The notes below the pieces were generated by a model. That model saw nothing but the letters and a program-made list of their open reading frames with translations, was not told the origin of the DNA and made no database searches. Below, piece after piece: positions 1 to 9,137 of a DNA stretch of 64,000 bases (its first letter is position 1; each line of letters begins with the position of its first letter). The translations under genes and the position numbers were made by a program. The DNA is from Acinetobacter portensis (GTDB taxonomy: Bacteria; Pseudomonadota; Gammaproteobacteria; Pseudomonadales; Moraxellaceae), in the NCBI RefSeq assembly GCF_023158935.1, contig NZ_CP096120.1, positions 682,001 to 746,000 on the forward strand, read 5' to 3'.

Positions 1-1213
1 TAAATCTGCTCAAATTCCATTGCAAACATGGTTGGCAGATGCGATGGCTGGTCCTACACCAGTATCTGCATTAATTCACGCAGCAACAATGGTTACAGCG
101 GGTGTTTACTTATGCTGCCGTATGTTCTCAGTATTTGAACTTGCGCCAGAAGTGATGTTATTCATTTCTGTAACAGGTGCTGTGACATTACTTGTAGCTG
201 GCTTTGCAGCATTGGTTCAAACAGACATCAAACGTATTTTGGCTTACTCAACAATGAGTCAGTTAGGTTATATGTTTATGGCTGTTGGTGCTGAAGCGTA
301 CCAAGCAGGTTTATTCCACATGCTTACTCACGCATTCTTTAAGGCATTATTATTCTTGTCTTCAGGTGCGGTGATTCTTGCTTACCATCACGAACAAAAC
401 ATCTTCAAAATGGGTGGTTTGTTCAAGCGTAATAAATTCTTATTCGCTTGCTTCGCGATTGGTGGCGGTGCATTGGCAGCGATTCCATTCTTAACGATTG
501 GTTTCTTCTCGAAAGATGCAATTTTAGCTGCAGTTTGGACACAAAGTCATATTGCAGGTATTCCACTTTATAACTGCCTATATTGGGCAGGTGTAGCAGG
601 TGCTTTCTTAACTTCAATTTATACATTCCGTTTAATTTGGGTTGTATTCTTTGGTGAAGAAAAAACTGCATATCACGAAATTAAAGGCGTGACTTATTGG
701 TTGCCTTTATCAATTCTTGCTGTGCTTTCTACTGGTGCTGCAATTGTATTGAAAGCGCCTGTAATGAGCATTCTTGATGCAGCTCGCATTCCAGCATTTA
801 TTATTCCAGAAGCTTTAGAAGCTGGTGCACATGGTGCTGAATATGTCGCTATTGCAGTTGCATTAACAGGTCTTGTGGTTGGTGTAATCTTATTTGCTTT
901 TGCATATAAAGCAGTTCAAGCATTTGCAAACACTTGCTTCGGTGCTGGTCTTGTAAATATCTGTCGTAATGCACTTGGTTTTGATGCGCTGTATGACATC
1001 GTATTTGTAAAACCATACTTACTTCTTGCGAAGATTTTAGGTCGTGATCCAATTGATGGTTTGTGGTTAATGCTACCAGCTATTGTTAAAGGTGGTCATA
1101 GCTTTACAAGTTCACGTCAAACTGGTTCGTTACGCGAATATGCATCAAGCATGGCTTTGGGCATTATTGTGTTATTGATGATTTTGATCGTGACTCAGGT
1201 TGTGGGGAAATAA
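1..1213 (+). CDS. nuoL: NADH-quinone oxidoreductase subunit L, 5'-truncated by window edge
   Basis: Proton-pumping membrane subunit of respiratory complex I. The frame is open from base 2, so the gene starts outside the window; about 403 C-terminal residues are visible of a family that usually runs to just over 600. The segment HAATMVTAGVYL, the lysine-bearing KRILAYSTMSQLGYM and LTHAFFKALLFLSSGA are typical of the antiporter-like core, and the rest is hydrophobic helices with a charged stretch near YDIVFVKPY. The next gene starts two bases after the stop, as expected in a nuo operon. The first ATG at 20 is internal and not a start. Confidence 0.97.
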   Translation, partial: KSAQIPLQTWLADAMAGPTPVSALIHAATMVTAGVYLCCRMFSVFELAPEVMLFISVTGAVTLLVAGFAALVQTDIKRILAYSTMSQLGYMFMAVGAEAYQAGLFHMLTHAFFKALLFLSSGAVILAYHHEQNIFKMGGLFKRNKFLFACFAIGGGALAAIPFLTIGFFSKDAILAAVWTQSHIAGIPLYNCLYWAGVAGAFLTSIYTFRLIWVVFFGEEKTAYHEIKGVTYWLPLSILAVLSTGAAIVLKAPVMSILDAARIPAFIIPEALEAGAHGAEYVAIAVALTGLVVGVILFAFAYKAVQAFANTCFGAGLVNICRNALGFDALYDIVFVKPYLLLAKILGRDPIDGLWLMLPAIVKGGHSFTSSRQTGSLREYASSMALGIIVLLMILIVTQVVGK

Positions 1214-1214
1214 G

Positions 1215-2828
1215 ATGGAAATCACAAACAATTGGATTTTACCCGCACTGATCCTTGTACCGTTCATTGCAGGTTTTGCATGTTGGTTAGTCGACAAGGT
1301 TGACCAACACTTACCGCGTTACATCGCACTTATTGGTATGCTTGTTACATTAGTGCTTACCGTTGTGCTTTGGGCTCAGGGTGGTTATGACTATTCTTTA
1401 CAGTCAACACCAGTTTGGGCAGCAGAATTCCATCTTGAATGGATTAAATCTTTAGGCATTAACATTCACTTAGCTGTGGATGGTTTATCACTTCTTATGG
1501 TTGGTTTAACTGCATTACTGGGTGTACTTGCAGTTGGCTGTTCATGGGGTGAAATTCAGAAGAATGTTGGCTTCTTCCACTTAAACCTTTTATGGTCTTT
1601 AGGTGGTGTAATTGGCGTATTCTTAGCAATTGACTTGTTCTTGTTCTTCTTCTTCTGGGAGATGATGCTTGTACCTATCTACTTCTTGATCGCACTTTGG
1701 GGTCATTCAGGAGCAGATGGTAAGTCACGCGTTTATGCTGCAACTAAATTCTTCATTTATACGCAAGTCGCTGGTCTAATCATGCTTATTGGTATTTTAG
1801 GTCTTGTGATCTTTAATGCGATGGCTGTTACAGGTCAAATTAGCTTTGCTTATAATGATTTATTAATGGCTGCTCACCAATTAGAAGCGACGTATCCTGC
1901 ATTTGCTTATGGCTTCATGATCTGTTTATTTATCGGTTTTGCGGTAAAACTTCCTGTTTTCCCATTACACGGTTGGTTACCAGATGCGCATGCTCAAGCA
2001 CCTACAGCGGGTTCTGTCGATCTTGCAGGTATCTTAATTAAGACTGCTGCTTATGGTTTATTACGTTTCGTAATTCCATTCTTCCCAGCGGCTTCTGCAC
2101 AATTTGCAGATATTGCAATTATTCTAGGTTTAATTGGTATTTTCTACGGTGCTTGGTGTGCATTCCAGCAAACAGATATGAAACGCTTACTTGCGTACAC
2201 ATCTATTTCGCACATGGGCTTCGTATTACTTGCAATTTATGCAGGTAATGTCCTTACGTTCCAAGGCTTAATGATCATGATGTTAGCGCATGGCTTATCA
2301 TCTGCTGCATTGTTCATTATGTGTGGTCAAGTGTACGAGCGTTTACATACACGTGATTTACGTCTTATGGGCGGTATTCGTGGTCAATTCCAATATTTAC
2401 CATTCTTCTTAATGTTCTTCGTTGCTGCACTTGTGGGTATTCCTGGTTTAGGTAACTTTATTGGTGAATTCCTGATTCTTATGGGTTCATTCGCTAAGTT
2501 CCCAGTATTCACAATTATTGCTGCTGTAAGTTTAGTGTTTGCAGGTCTTTACGGTTTAATCCTGATTCACAAAACATTATTTGGTACGCCAAATGAAGAA
2601 CAAAAACAACATTATGCAAGTCCGTTAAAAGACTTAAATGCGCGTGAAGTTGTTATTCTTCTAGTATGTGCTCTTGGTCTTGTATGGCTTGGTATCTACC
2701 CACAATCATTCCTTGATATTTCTAATTCAAGCATGGCGTGGTTGGCTCATAGCTACATCCCAGTTCAAGAAGTCGTTGAAGTTGTTCAACAAGCAGCTAT
2801 TCAACCTGAAAATGTGGGGATCCAATAA
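1215..2828 (+). CDS. nuoM: NADH-quinone oxidoreductase subunit M
   Basis: Antiporter-like membrane subunit of complex I, 537 residues. Conserved family signatures are visible: FFFWEMMLVPIYFLIALWG with its membrane glutamate, KLPVFPLHGWLPDAHAQAP and DMKRLLAYTSISHMGF. I chose the ATG at 1215, with GGGGAAATAAG just upstream; an in-frame TTG at 1200 would overlap nuoL and add residues not expected in the family. It lies between nuoL and nuoN with gaps of 1 and 3 bases, so the three are certainly co-transcribed. Confidence 0.97.
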   Translation: MEITNNWILPALILVPFIAGFACWLVDKVDQHLPRYIALIGMLVTLVLTVVLWAQGGYDYSLQSTPVWAAEFHLEWIKSLGINIHLAVDGLSLLMVGLTALLGVLAVGCSWGEIQKNVGFFHLNLLWSLGGVIGVFLAIDLFLFFFFWEMMLVPIYFLIALWGHSGADGKSRVYAATKFFIYTQVAGLIMLIGILGLVIFNAMAVTGQISFAYNDLLMAAHQLEATYPAFAYGFMICLFIGFAVKLPVFPLHGWLPDAHAQAPTAGSVDLAGILIKTAAYGLLRFVIPFFPAASAQFADIAIILGLIGIFYGAWCAFQQTDMKRLLAYTSISHMGFVLLAIYAGNVLTFQGLMIMMLAHGLSSAALFIMCGQVYERLHTRDLRLMGGIRGQFQYLPFFLMFFVAALVGIPGLGNFIGEFLILMGSFAKFPVFTIIAAVSLVFAGLYGLILIHKTLFGTPNEEQKQHYASPLKDLNAREVVILLVCALGLVWLGIYPQSFLDISNSSMAWLAHSYIPVQEVVEVVQQAAIQPENVGIQ

Positions 2829-2831
2829 GTC

Positions 2832-4325
2832 ATGAACTTCACAATGTCATTTTCTGAGCTTATGCCATTGGCTCCTGTGATGATCGTAGCGTTGACTATG
2901 ATCGTCGTGATGATTCTCACTGCAATTAAACGTAATCATAATTTAATTGCAACAGCTTCAGTGGTTGGTTTAAACCTTGCTGTTGGTTTAATTTTAATCA
3001 CAATGTTTGGTGGCTCATTTACGCCATCAAACGTGATGGGCATGTTTATGGTTGATCCATTTACAATGCTTTATCAGTTGTTAATTTTAATTGCAGCACT
3101 TGCTTGTTGTACTTTGTCTCATGCTTATATTGAGTCATATAAAGACAACCGCGAAGAATTGTATATTTTAATGTTGGGCTCGGTAACGGGTGCAATGTTA
3201 ATGGTTGCAAGTTCTCATTATGCTTCTTTCTTCATTAGCCTTGAGTTAATGTCGATTCCTGTATATGGCTTATTGGCATATACGCATCAGCGTTCTAAAT
3301 CTTTAGAAGCAGGTGTGAAGTATCTTGTACTTTCAGCAACAGCTTCTGCAATGCTATTAATGGGTATGGCATATATTTATGCGTACACAGGTTCATTATC
3401 ATTCTATGATTCTGTTCAAGCATTGTTGCAAAACCTAAATCAACCGCTTGTGTTGATTGGTATGGCATTCATTATTTTTGCTGTAGCATTTAAATTGTCT
3501 CTTGCGCCATTCCATAAATGGACACCAGACGTTTATGCCGGTGCTCCAGCGCCAATCGTAACTTTCTTGGCAACAGCTGCGAAAGTTGCAACAATTGGTT
3601 TGTTTGTACGTTATTTACTTTCTTCAGGTGCAATTGCAGTTCAATCTGTAGTAACAATTTTAACTGTTATTGCTGTGTTATCTATTGTTGTAGGTAACTT
3701 ACTTGCAGTTCGTCAAGTGAACTTAAAACGTATTTTAGCTTACTCTTCAATTGCTCATTTTGGTTACTTGTTAATTGGTTTAATTAGCTTAACGTTTGCA
3801 AGCCTTGGTAATGTATCTGTTTACGTGATTACGTATGTAATTACTACAATTGGTGCATTTGGTGTTGTAGCGCTTATGTCTAGCCCATATAACAATTCAG
3901 ATGAAGCAGAGAGTCTTGCTGAGTACCGTGGTTTATTCTGGCGTCGTCCAGTATTAACTGCTGTATTAACAGTAATGATGCTATCACTTGCTGGTATTCC
4001 ATTAACAGCAGGCTTCATTGGTAAGTTCCTTATTGTAATGGCTGCTGTTACAGCTCAACATTGGTTCCTTGCTGCAATGATTGTGTTAGGTTCAGGTATT
4101 GGCTTGTATTACTACTTACGTGTAATTATCGTAATGTACATGACACCACCAGAAAACCCACGTATTGATGCTGTAGATCATTGGGGTCAAAAAGTGGGCG
4201 GTATTATGGTGTTGTTAGCTGCTCTAGCTGTATTGGTGATTGGTATTTATCCAGATCCAATTATTAGCTTAGCTGTACAATCTGAAATTTTATCTCCGCT
4301 ACATATGATGATGAGTTCACGTTAA
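2832..4325 (+). CDS. nuoN: NADH-quinone oxidoreductase subunit N
   Basis: Third antiporter-like subunit of complex I, 497 residues, almost wholly transmembrane. ELMSIPVYGLLAYTH, KLSLAPFHKWTPDVYAGAP and NLKRILAYSSIAHFGYLL carry the conserved membrane glutamate and lysines used for proton transfer in this family. It is the last gene of the nuo operon: an intrinsic terminator follows 25 bases after the stop. Confidence 0.97.
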   Translation: MNFTMSFSELMPLAPVMIVALTMIVVMILTAIKRNHNLIATASVVGLNLAVGLILITMFGGSFTPSNVMGMFMVDPFTMLYQLLILIAALACCTLSHAYIESYKDNREELYILMLGSVTGAMLMVASSHYASFFISLELMSIPVYGLLAYTHQRSKSLEAGVKYLVLSATASAMLLMGMAYIYAYTGSLSFYDSVQALLQNLNQPLVLIGMAFIIFAVAFKLSLAPFHKWTPDVYAGAPAPIVTFLATAAKVATIGLFVRYLLSSGAIAVQSVVTILTVIAVLSIVVGNLLAVRQVNLKRILAYSSIAHFGYLLIGLISLTFASLGNVSVYVITYVITTIGAFGVVALMSSPYNNSDEAESLAEYRGLFWRRPVLTAVLTVMMLSLAGIPLTAGFIGKFLIVMAAVTAQHWFLAAMIVLGSGIGLYYYLRVIIVMYMTPPENPRIDAVDHWGQKVGGIMVLLAALAVLVIGIYPDPIISLAVQSEILSPLHMMMSSR

Positions 4326-4350
4326 TCTAGATAAAAGATCGACGTAATTT

Positions 4351-4382
4351 AAAAAAGCCTCCAAATTGGGGGCTTTTTTATT
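4351..4382 (+). terminator. Intrinsic terminator after nuoN
   Basis: AAAAAAGCCTCC, a short AAATT loop, then GGGGGCTTTTTT: a 12-base stem with one G-T pair ending in a T run. It closes the nuo operon and separates it from upp. Confidence 0.9.
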
Positions 4383-4445
4383 TTTTCAAAAGGCAAAATA
4401 CATTTATAATGGTGAAAATTTATTTACCCTTTTAGGTGTTCTCCC

Positions 4446-5081
4446 GTGGCTATCCATGAAATTCAACATCCATTAATTCGACATAAACTTGGTTTACTTC
4501 GTCGTGCTGAAATTAGTACTAAAAACTTCCGTGAGCTTGCTCAAGAAGTAACAATGTTACTTACTTATGAAGCGACTAAAGACTTACCAATGTGCGATCA
4601 TGAAATTGATGGTTGGGCTGGTCCAGTGACAACTCAGCGTATTGCGGGTAAAAAAATTACAGTTGTACCAATTTTACGTGCTGGTATTGGCATGTTAGAT
4701 GGTTTCTTGAACCTCATTCCAAGCGCAAAAGTTTCGGTACTTGGTTTAGAGCGTGATGAAAAAACTTTAGAAGCACGTACATATTATAAAAAATTAGTAC
4801 CAGATGTAGAAAACCGTATTGCAATGATCATTGATCCAATGCTTGCAACAGGTTCATCTTTAGTAGCAGCAATTGATGTATTGAAAGCAAGTGGCTGTAA
4901 AGATATTCGTGTTATGGTTCTTGTTGCGGCACCAGAAGGTATTAAGCGCGTAGAAGAAGCACATCCAGATGTAGTAATGTTTACAGCTTCAATTGATGAT
5001 GGCTTAAACGAGCAAGGTTATATTGTTCCTGGTCTTGGTGATGCAGGCGATAAAATCTTTGGTTCTGTACAAAAAGATTAA
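4446..5081 (+). CDS. upp: Uracil phosphoribosyltransferase
   Basis: Pyrimidine salvage enzyme that makes UMP from uracil and PRPP; cytosolic. The 211-residue length fits the family. [12 protein letters not shown], the PRPP-binding loop DPMLATGSS and the C-terminal [12 protein letters not shown] uracil site are present. The start is a GTG at 4446. The gene stands alone between two intrinsic terminators; no uracil permease gene adjoins it. No uracil-sensing leader could be seen in the roughly 60 bases upstream. Confidence 0.96.
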   Translation: MAIHEIQHPLIRHKLGLLRRAEISTKNFRELAQEVTMLLTYEATKDLPMCDHEIDGWAGPVTTQRIAGKKITVVPILRAGIGMLDGFLNLIPSAKVSVLGLERDEKTLEARTYYKKLVPDVENRIAMIIDPMLATGSSLVAAIDVLKASGCKDIRVMVLVAAPEGIKRVEEAHPDVVMFTASIDDGLNEQGYIVPGLGDAGDKIFGSVQKD

Positions 5082-5094
5082 TTTTAAGATGAAT

Positions 5095-5127
5095 TAAAAA
5101 AGGGGCTTCTACAGCCTCTTTTTTATA
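5095..5127 (+). terminator. Intrinsic terminator after upp
   Basis: AAAAAAGGGGCT / AGCCTCTTTTTT stem with a 5-base loop and a T run, 14 bases after the upp stop. Confidence 0.88.
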
Positions 5128-5164
5128 TAATGCATAGATTGGTTTTAAGAATAGGGTAATGAAT

Positions 5165-5458
5165 ATGAAAGATGAAGTTCATCAGGGTAAAATTAAACAG
5201 TACGATTCTGCTAAAGGCTTCGGCTTTATTGGTACGGCTGAAGGAGATATCTTTTTCCATATTTCAGATTTTCCTGCTGCCGAAGGCGAACCTAAGCGTA
5301 ACGAGCGTGTACAATTTATTGCTGTTGAAAATGGCGATAAATTTAAAGCTGTAAAAATTGCACGTGTTGAAGATAAGTCTGCAAAAGCGAAAAAAACAAA
5401 GATCGCAACACATAATAAGTCGATTACAACATCGCTATTATCAAACTTCCGTAAATAA
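5165..5458 (+). CDS. Cold-shock domain protein (CspA-like with basic tail)
   Basis: Single-stranded nucleic-acid binding protein of about 97 residues. The N-terminal two thirds is a cold-shock domain: GKIKQYDSAKGFGFI holds RNP1 and DIFFHISDF holds RNP2. A lysine-rich tail (KSAKAKKTKIATHNK) follows, which is longer than in a minimal Csp. Two starts are possible; the AGGG at 5153-5156 lies only two bases before the ATG at 5159 and eight before that at 5165, so 5165 is preferred. The next gene downstream carries a related cold-shock domain, so the pair may be a tandem duplication. Confidence 0.88.
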   Translation: MKDEVHQGKIKQYDSAKGFGFIGTAEGDIFFHISDFPAAEGEPKRNERVQFIAVENGDKFKAVKIARVEDKSAKAKKTKIATHNKSITTSLLSNFRK

Positions 5459-5499
5459 TACTGATGTTATTTAAGTAAATTTATAAAATAATGAATTTT

Positions 5500-5527
5500 A
5501 AAAGAGGCGATATGCCTCTTTTTTTAT
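5500..5527 (+). terminator. Intrinsic terminator after cold-shock gene
   Basis: AAAGAGGC, loop GATAT, GCCTCTTT followed by a T run. Confidence 0.85.
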
Positions 5528-5560
5528 TAGAATAATAAACTATAAAAATAGGGGGTATTT

Positions 5561-6250
5561 ATGTTTTCTGAGGGGAAAGTTAAGAGTTACCATCAAGATA
5601 GAGGATTTGGTTTTATTGAAATAGAAAATGATGATAGAGATTTATTTTTTCATATTAAAGATTTTCCAAATAGACAAGTTGAGCCACAAATTGGTGAATC
5701 ATTAAAATTTCGTATTGCGGAAGAATTTGGTAAACGCAAAGCTGTTTATATTGTGCGTGCAGATTATAGCGATTCAGAATTAGATGCTATTGATGTGATG
5801 CATGAAGAATATCATCAATATAAATCTAGAGAGCCTAGAGAATCTAAAGGCTATTTAGGGAAAATCATTACTATAATTGGTTTAGTTATTATTGTTGTAT
5901 TGGGTTACAAGGTTTACGAAAAATATCAAACTTATCAGCTTAATCAACAAGCTAAAGTTGAACAGTTGAAAGAAGAGCAGCTACAAGCAACAGAAAAAAT
6001 AAAAGAAGGTTTAAGTCATTTACCAGATATTGTTCCATTACCTGAAAAAGAAGAGCGCAGAGTTCAATCTGTTTATATAGAAAGGCAAAAGGCTGTAGAA
6101 AAGAATCAGTCATTTAGCTGTGATGGTCGAACACATTGTTCACAGATGCGTTCTTATGAAGAAGCCGTATATTTTTTAAGACACTGTCCAAATGTGAAAA
6201 TGGATGGCAATAATGACGGTGTGCCGTGTGAAAGACAGTTTGGGCGATAG
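5561..6250 (+). CDS. Cold-shock domain / transmembrane / Excalibur fusion protein
   Basis: A 229-residue protein with three parts. Residues 1-70 form a cold-shock domain (YHQDRGFGFIEI, DLFFHIKDF). Residues about 100-118 (IITIIGLVIIVVLGY) are a single membrane helix, followed by a charged coiled coil (QQAKVEQLKEEQLQATEKI). Residues about 184-229 are an Excalibur calcium-binding domain: CDGRTHCSQM, the paired cysteines, and MDGNNDGVPCE with the DxDxDG-type loop. The ribosome site AGGGGG precedes the ATG. Basic residues lie on both sides of the helix, so topology is not certain; the nucleic-acid domain should be cytoplasmic and the Excalibur domain periplasmic. It has its own terminator. Function unknown; an envelope-anchored RNA/DNA binder is inference. 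Confidence 0.88.
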   Translation: MFSEGKVKSYHQDRGFGFIEIENDDRDLFFHIKDFPNRQVEPQIGESLKFRIAEEFGKRKAVYIVRADYSDSELDAIDVMHEEYHQYKSREPRESKGYLGKIITIIGLVIIVVLGYKVYEKYQTYQLNQQAKVEQLKEEQLQATEKIKEGLSHLPDIVPLPEKEERRVQSVYIERQKAVEKNQSFSCDGRTHCSQMRSYEEAVYFLRHCPNVKMDGNNDGVPCERQFGR

Positions 6251-6288
6251 TCTATGGATTTTTCAGTTTTAGTTATTTATTAGATAAT

Positions 6289-6317
6289 AAAAAAGTGCCA
6301 TGAAGGCACTTTTTTAT
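6289..6317. terminator. Bidirectional intrinsic terminator
   Basis: AAAAAAGTGCC, loop ATGA, GGCACTTTTTT between two convergent genes; both strands end in a T run. Confidence 0.88.
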
Positions 6318-6330
6318 TTAATTTTTTAGA

Positions 6331-7209
6331 TTATTCGTCGCAATATTTCATAAATGCTTTTAGACCAGGGCCTTGGTATTTTTGACGATGGACGAGCATG
6401 TATAATGGTCGAGCCAATTGCCAAAAAGGTGTTTCTAAAATAACAAGCTGCTCTTTTTCAAGTAAAGGCTCAATTGCAAGTTTAGAAATACAAGACATTC
6501 CCAAACCGCCTGCAACAATTTTTAAAATTGCTTCGTTATGGCCTAAGGTTAAACGAATGTTTGCATCGGGTAGGTCTTTTAAAATGGCATTGTCGAATAC
6601 TTCACGTGTACCTGAACCTTCCTCACGTAAAATCCATTGCACATCTTTAAAATCATTAATCGTTAATGCACGATTTAATTTTGCTAAAGGATGATCTGGT
6701 GAGCAACATACAGCTAATTCATCATCACGCCAATGAATACATTGCAGTTGAGGTAAATGACATGAGCCTTCAATGAGCGCTAAATCAAGCTGGAATTGAT
6801 TAACAGCTTCAATCATTTGACGCGTATTGCCTACTTGAAGTTGTAGGTGAGCTTGGGGCTGAACTTTTAAGAAATTCGCCATAAGATCAGGCATCAAATA
6901 ATCACTAATAGTCAGTGTTGCACCCAGTCTTAAATCGATACTTTGAAGCTCGCCTTTCGCTGCTTGTTCAAAAGCATCACATCGACCTAAAATTTCGAGG
7001 GCTTGGGGAAGCAAAAAACGACCTAAGTCATTAAGTTGCAGTCGTTTACCTAAGCGGTCAAACAGAGGAGCACCTAAGCCATCTTCTAGGTCTGCTAAAG
7101 CCATACTTGCAGCACTTTGAGTGAGCTTTACTGCATCACTAGCTTTAGTGACTGTACCTTCCTGAGCGACTGCTACAAAAACAGCCAATTGGCGTAATGT
7201 CATGCGCAT
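6331..7209 (-). CDS. finR: LysR-family regulator, FinR-like
   Basis: A 292-residue LysR-type transcription factor. The winged helix-turn-helix is at residues 4-64 (LRQLAVFVAVAQEGTVTKASDAVKLTQSAAS) and the substrate-binding domain at about 90-292. It is divergent from fpr, with only 84 bases between the starts. In Pseudomonas a LysR regulator called FinR sits in the same position and activates the ferredoxin-NADP reductase gene under oxidative stress; the symbol is assigned from this arrangement. AAGG lies 8 bases before the ATG at 7209; a second ATG at 7203 is possible. Confidence 0.8.
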   Translation of the reverse strand: MRMTLRQLAVFVAVAQEGTVTKASDAVKLTQSAASMALADLEDGLGAPLFDRLGKRLQLNDLGRFLLPQALEILGRCDAFEQAAKGELQSIDLRLGATLTISDYLMPDLMANFLKVQPQAHLQLQVGNTRQMIEAVNQFQLDLALIEGSCHLPQLQCIHWRDDELAVCCSPDHPLAKLNRALTINDFKDVQWILREEGSGTREVFDNAILKDLPDANIRLTLGHNEAILKIVAGGLGMSCISKLAIEPLLEKEQLVILETPFWQLARPLYMLVHRQKYQGPGLKAFMKYCDE

Positions 7210-7293
7210 GGGTTGAGCCTTAACATTTAAAGTTATTCACAAATTATAATGCCATGCTAACATGAGCGCAGTCTTTCATGCCACGTACAAATC

Positions 7294-8055
7294 ATGTCAT
7301 TTGAAAAATTTAGTCTAGAAAAAGTTTTATCTGTACATCGTTGGACCAATACACTCTTTAGTTTCACCATGACACGTCCATCGCATTTTAAATTTACAGC
7401 AGGTCAATTTGCTCGTATTGGTTTAAAAGTGGGAGATGAGCTTGTTGTACGTGCATATTCAGTGGTTTCTTCACCATTTGATGAAACATTAGAGTTTTTT
7501 TCTATTGTCGTACCAGATGGCGCATTTACATCGAACTTACAGCACTTAAAAGTAGGCGATGAGCTTTATTTAGAAAAGATTCCTTATGGATACTTAACCC
7601 TTGCACGTTATCAATTACCATTGCCACAAGACTTATGGTTATTAGGTACAGGTACGGGTTTAGCACCATTTATTTCAATGCTTCAAGATTTTGAAACATG
7701 GAAAAATTATAAAAATATTAATTTGGTTTATAGCGTACGTACAGCTTCAGAACTTGCTTATGCAGATCGTATTCAAGAAATTGCTGAAACATTTGGTGAA
7801 GGGCATACAGGTTTTAAGTTCACACCAATTATTACGCGTGACCCAGAAGCACCTTTGCATGATCGTTTACCTGTACTTATTGGAAATGGCGAATTAGAAA
7901 AGGCTGTTGGTTTAGAGTTTAATCCTGAAACAACGCATATTATGCTGTGTGGTAATCCTAAAATGGTTGAAGACACCAAAGAAGCGTTAAAAGCGCGCGG
8001 ATTGACCATGAACCGTCGTGGTGAAGGGAATATTGCCGTTGAGAATTATTGGTAA
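7294..8055 (+). CDS. fpr: Ferredoxin/flavodoxin-NADP+ reductase
   Basis: FAD enzyme that moves electrons between NADPH and ferredoxin or flavodoxin; cytosolic. Length 253 fits bacterial Fpr. RAYSVVSSP is the FAD-binding RxYS motif, LLGTGTGLAPFISM the NADP-binding motif, MLCGNPKMV the second nucleotide motif, and the C-terminal ENYW places an aromatic residue against the flavin as in Pseudomonas-type Fpr. No clear ribosome site precedes the ATG. It is divergent from the finR-like gene, and a TATAAT at 7245-7250 could serve as its -10 box. Confidence 0.94.
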   Translation: MSFEKFSLEKVLSVHRWTNTLFSFTMTRPSHFKFTAGQFARIGLKVGDELVVRAYSVVSSPFDETLEFFSIVVPDGAFTSNLQHLKVGDELYLEKIPYGYLTLARYQLPLPQDLWLLGTGTGLAPFISMLQDFETWKNYKNINLVYSVRTASELAYADRIQEIAETFGEGHTGFKFTPIITRDPEAPLHDRLPVLIGNGELEKAVGLEFNPETTHIMLCGNPKMVEDTKEALKARGLTMNRRGEGNIAVENYW

Positions 8056-8062
8056 TAGTTTT

Positions 8063-8170
8063 GAAGCCCCTCTTTTATTAAAAGGAGGGGTTTGGGGGGG
8101 ATTCTATTGGCTATATTATTCAGAATCGAATCCCTCCCAACCTCCCTTTAAGAAAGGGAGGAGTTATGGA
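8063..8170. repeat. Long imperfect palindromic intergenic repeat
   Basis: About 105 bases that fold on two scales. Two inner hairpins, CCCCTCTTTT/AAAAGGAGGGG and CCTCCCTTT/AAAGGGAGG, flank a core in which GGTTTGGGGGGGATTC is matched by GAATCCCTCCCAACC on the other side. The left and right halves are therefore diverged inverted copies of one another. This has the shape of a REP/MITE-like dispersed element. It encodes no transposase, and its copy number cannot be judged from one window. Confidence 0.6.
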
Positions 8171-8173
8171 AAT

Positions 8174-8205
8174 AAAAAAACCTCCGAATTGGAGGTTTTT
8201 TTATT
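8174..8205. terminator. Bidirectional intrinsic terminator
   Basis: AAAAAAACCTCC, loop GAATT, GGAGGTTTTTTT between fpr and the convergent gene. Confidence 0.88.
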
Positions 8206-8214
8206 AAAACTATT

Positions 8215-8655
8215 TTAATGAACAAACATATCCATAAACTCACGGAGTTCTTGAATTGCTGTTTCAACATCTGATGTTAACCATGTTGGCTCAAAAATTC
8301 CCATGTAATGTTCCAAACGGTCATGTGGAACAACAAGACGAATAGGACATTCTTCTTCAAGCAAACGCCACGGAATAATAGGAACTTCATTATCTAGAAA
8401 TGCAACAATATTTCGAATGTCGATGACCATTGCATTAATACATTCTGGAAATGGCATAACAGAAAGCTCTTCTGTACGACGACGGAAATATTCCAAATCG
8501 CCCCATTTTAGAATATAAGATGGTTTATTAAACTCGATAATACCAATTAAGTGTTGGTCACGAGTGTAGTGCAATGAACATTGATGTGTGACGTCAGTGT
8601 CTAGATCAAGCGTTACACTTTGCTGACGATACGCCATATAACTCTTAAAGTGCAT
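8215..8655 (-). CDS. Conserved hypothetical protein
   Basis: A 146-residue soluble protein with no motif I recognise. It begins MHFKSYMAYRQQSVTLDLDTD and has no signal peptide or membrane helix. The sequence is rich in aromatic and acidic residues (LKWGDLEYFRRRTEEL, IVAFLDNEVPIIPWRL). The ATG at 8637 (MAYRQQ) has AAGAG four bases upstream and may be the true start, since the one at 8655 has no ribosome site. Convergent with fpr across a shared terminator. Confidence 0.75.
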   Translation of the reverse strand: MHFKSYMAYRQQSVTLDLDTDVTHQCSLHYTRDQHLIGIIEFNKPSYILKWGDLEYFRRRTEELSVMPFPECINAMVIDIRNIVAFLDNEVPIIPWRLLEEECPIRLVVPHDRLEHYMGIFEPTWLTSDVETAIQELREFMDMFVH

Positions 8656-8865
8656 AAATTGGGCGCACAGTATAGCTCAAATTTAAAGGTAACAGGCACA
8701 TATCTATTTTAACTAAAAATTCTAGAAGCTTTGTGTACAAAAATTATCAAATAAAAATTGTAAAACAGATAAAAACTATGGCAGTCTAAATATCGTACAA
8801 AAAAGTAAAAATAGAAGTAAGAAGTTGATGTAAAAATTAATATTTTAAATATTCAAGGAGTGAAT

Positions 8866-9012
8866 ATGGCGAACAAAAAAAACAGTAAAAATGTTGCACC
8901 TTTAGTGATCGCTGGCTTAACAGCTGGGCTTCTTGTTAGTGCATATAGGTTTGTTTTTGCAAAAAATAAGCCGAAAGCAAAGCATGACACTACACCTAAA
9001 GATTCAGAGTAA
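8866..9012 (+). CDS. Small single-span membrane protein, 48 aa
   Basis: A short frame with an excellent ribosome site (AAGGAG six bases before ATG). The product begins MANKKNSKNVAPLVIAGLTA, has one helix of about 20 residues (APLVIAGLTAGLLVSAY), then a basic-hydrophilic tail ending TPKDSE. The basic N-terminus suggests it faces the cytoplasm. No family recognised. It is the first of two tiny genes on this strand. Confidence 0.72.
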   Translation: MANKKNSKNVAPLVIAGLTAGLLVSAYRFVFAKNKPKAKHDTTPKDSE

Positions 9013-9137
9013 CATCAAGATAATTAAAATATTGGTATATTTTGTTTATTGTAAATTATAGCAATTTAATAAAATCTTAATGTTTATGTAGTATTTTTAT
9101 TGAATATATAAATTTTGACATAATAAGGAATTTTAAA

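Noticed and set aside
8018..8218. Plus-strand frame through the end of fpr and the palindromic repeat
   Set aside because: It translates repeat sequence in both arms and reads across the terminator; composition is not protein-like.
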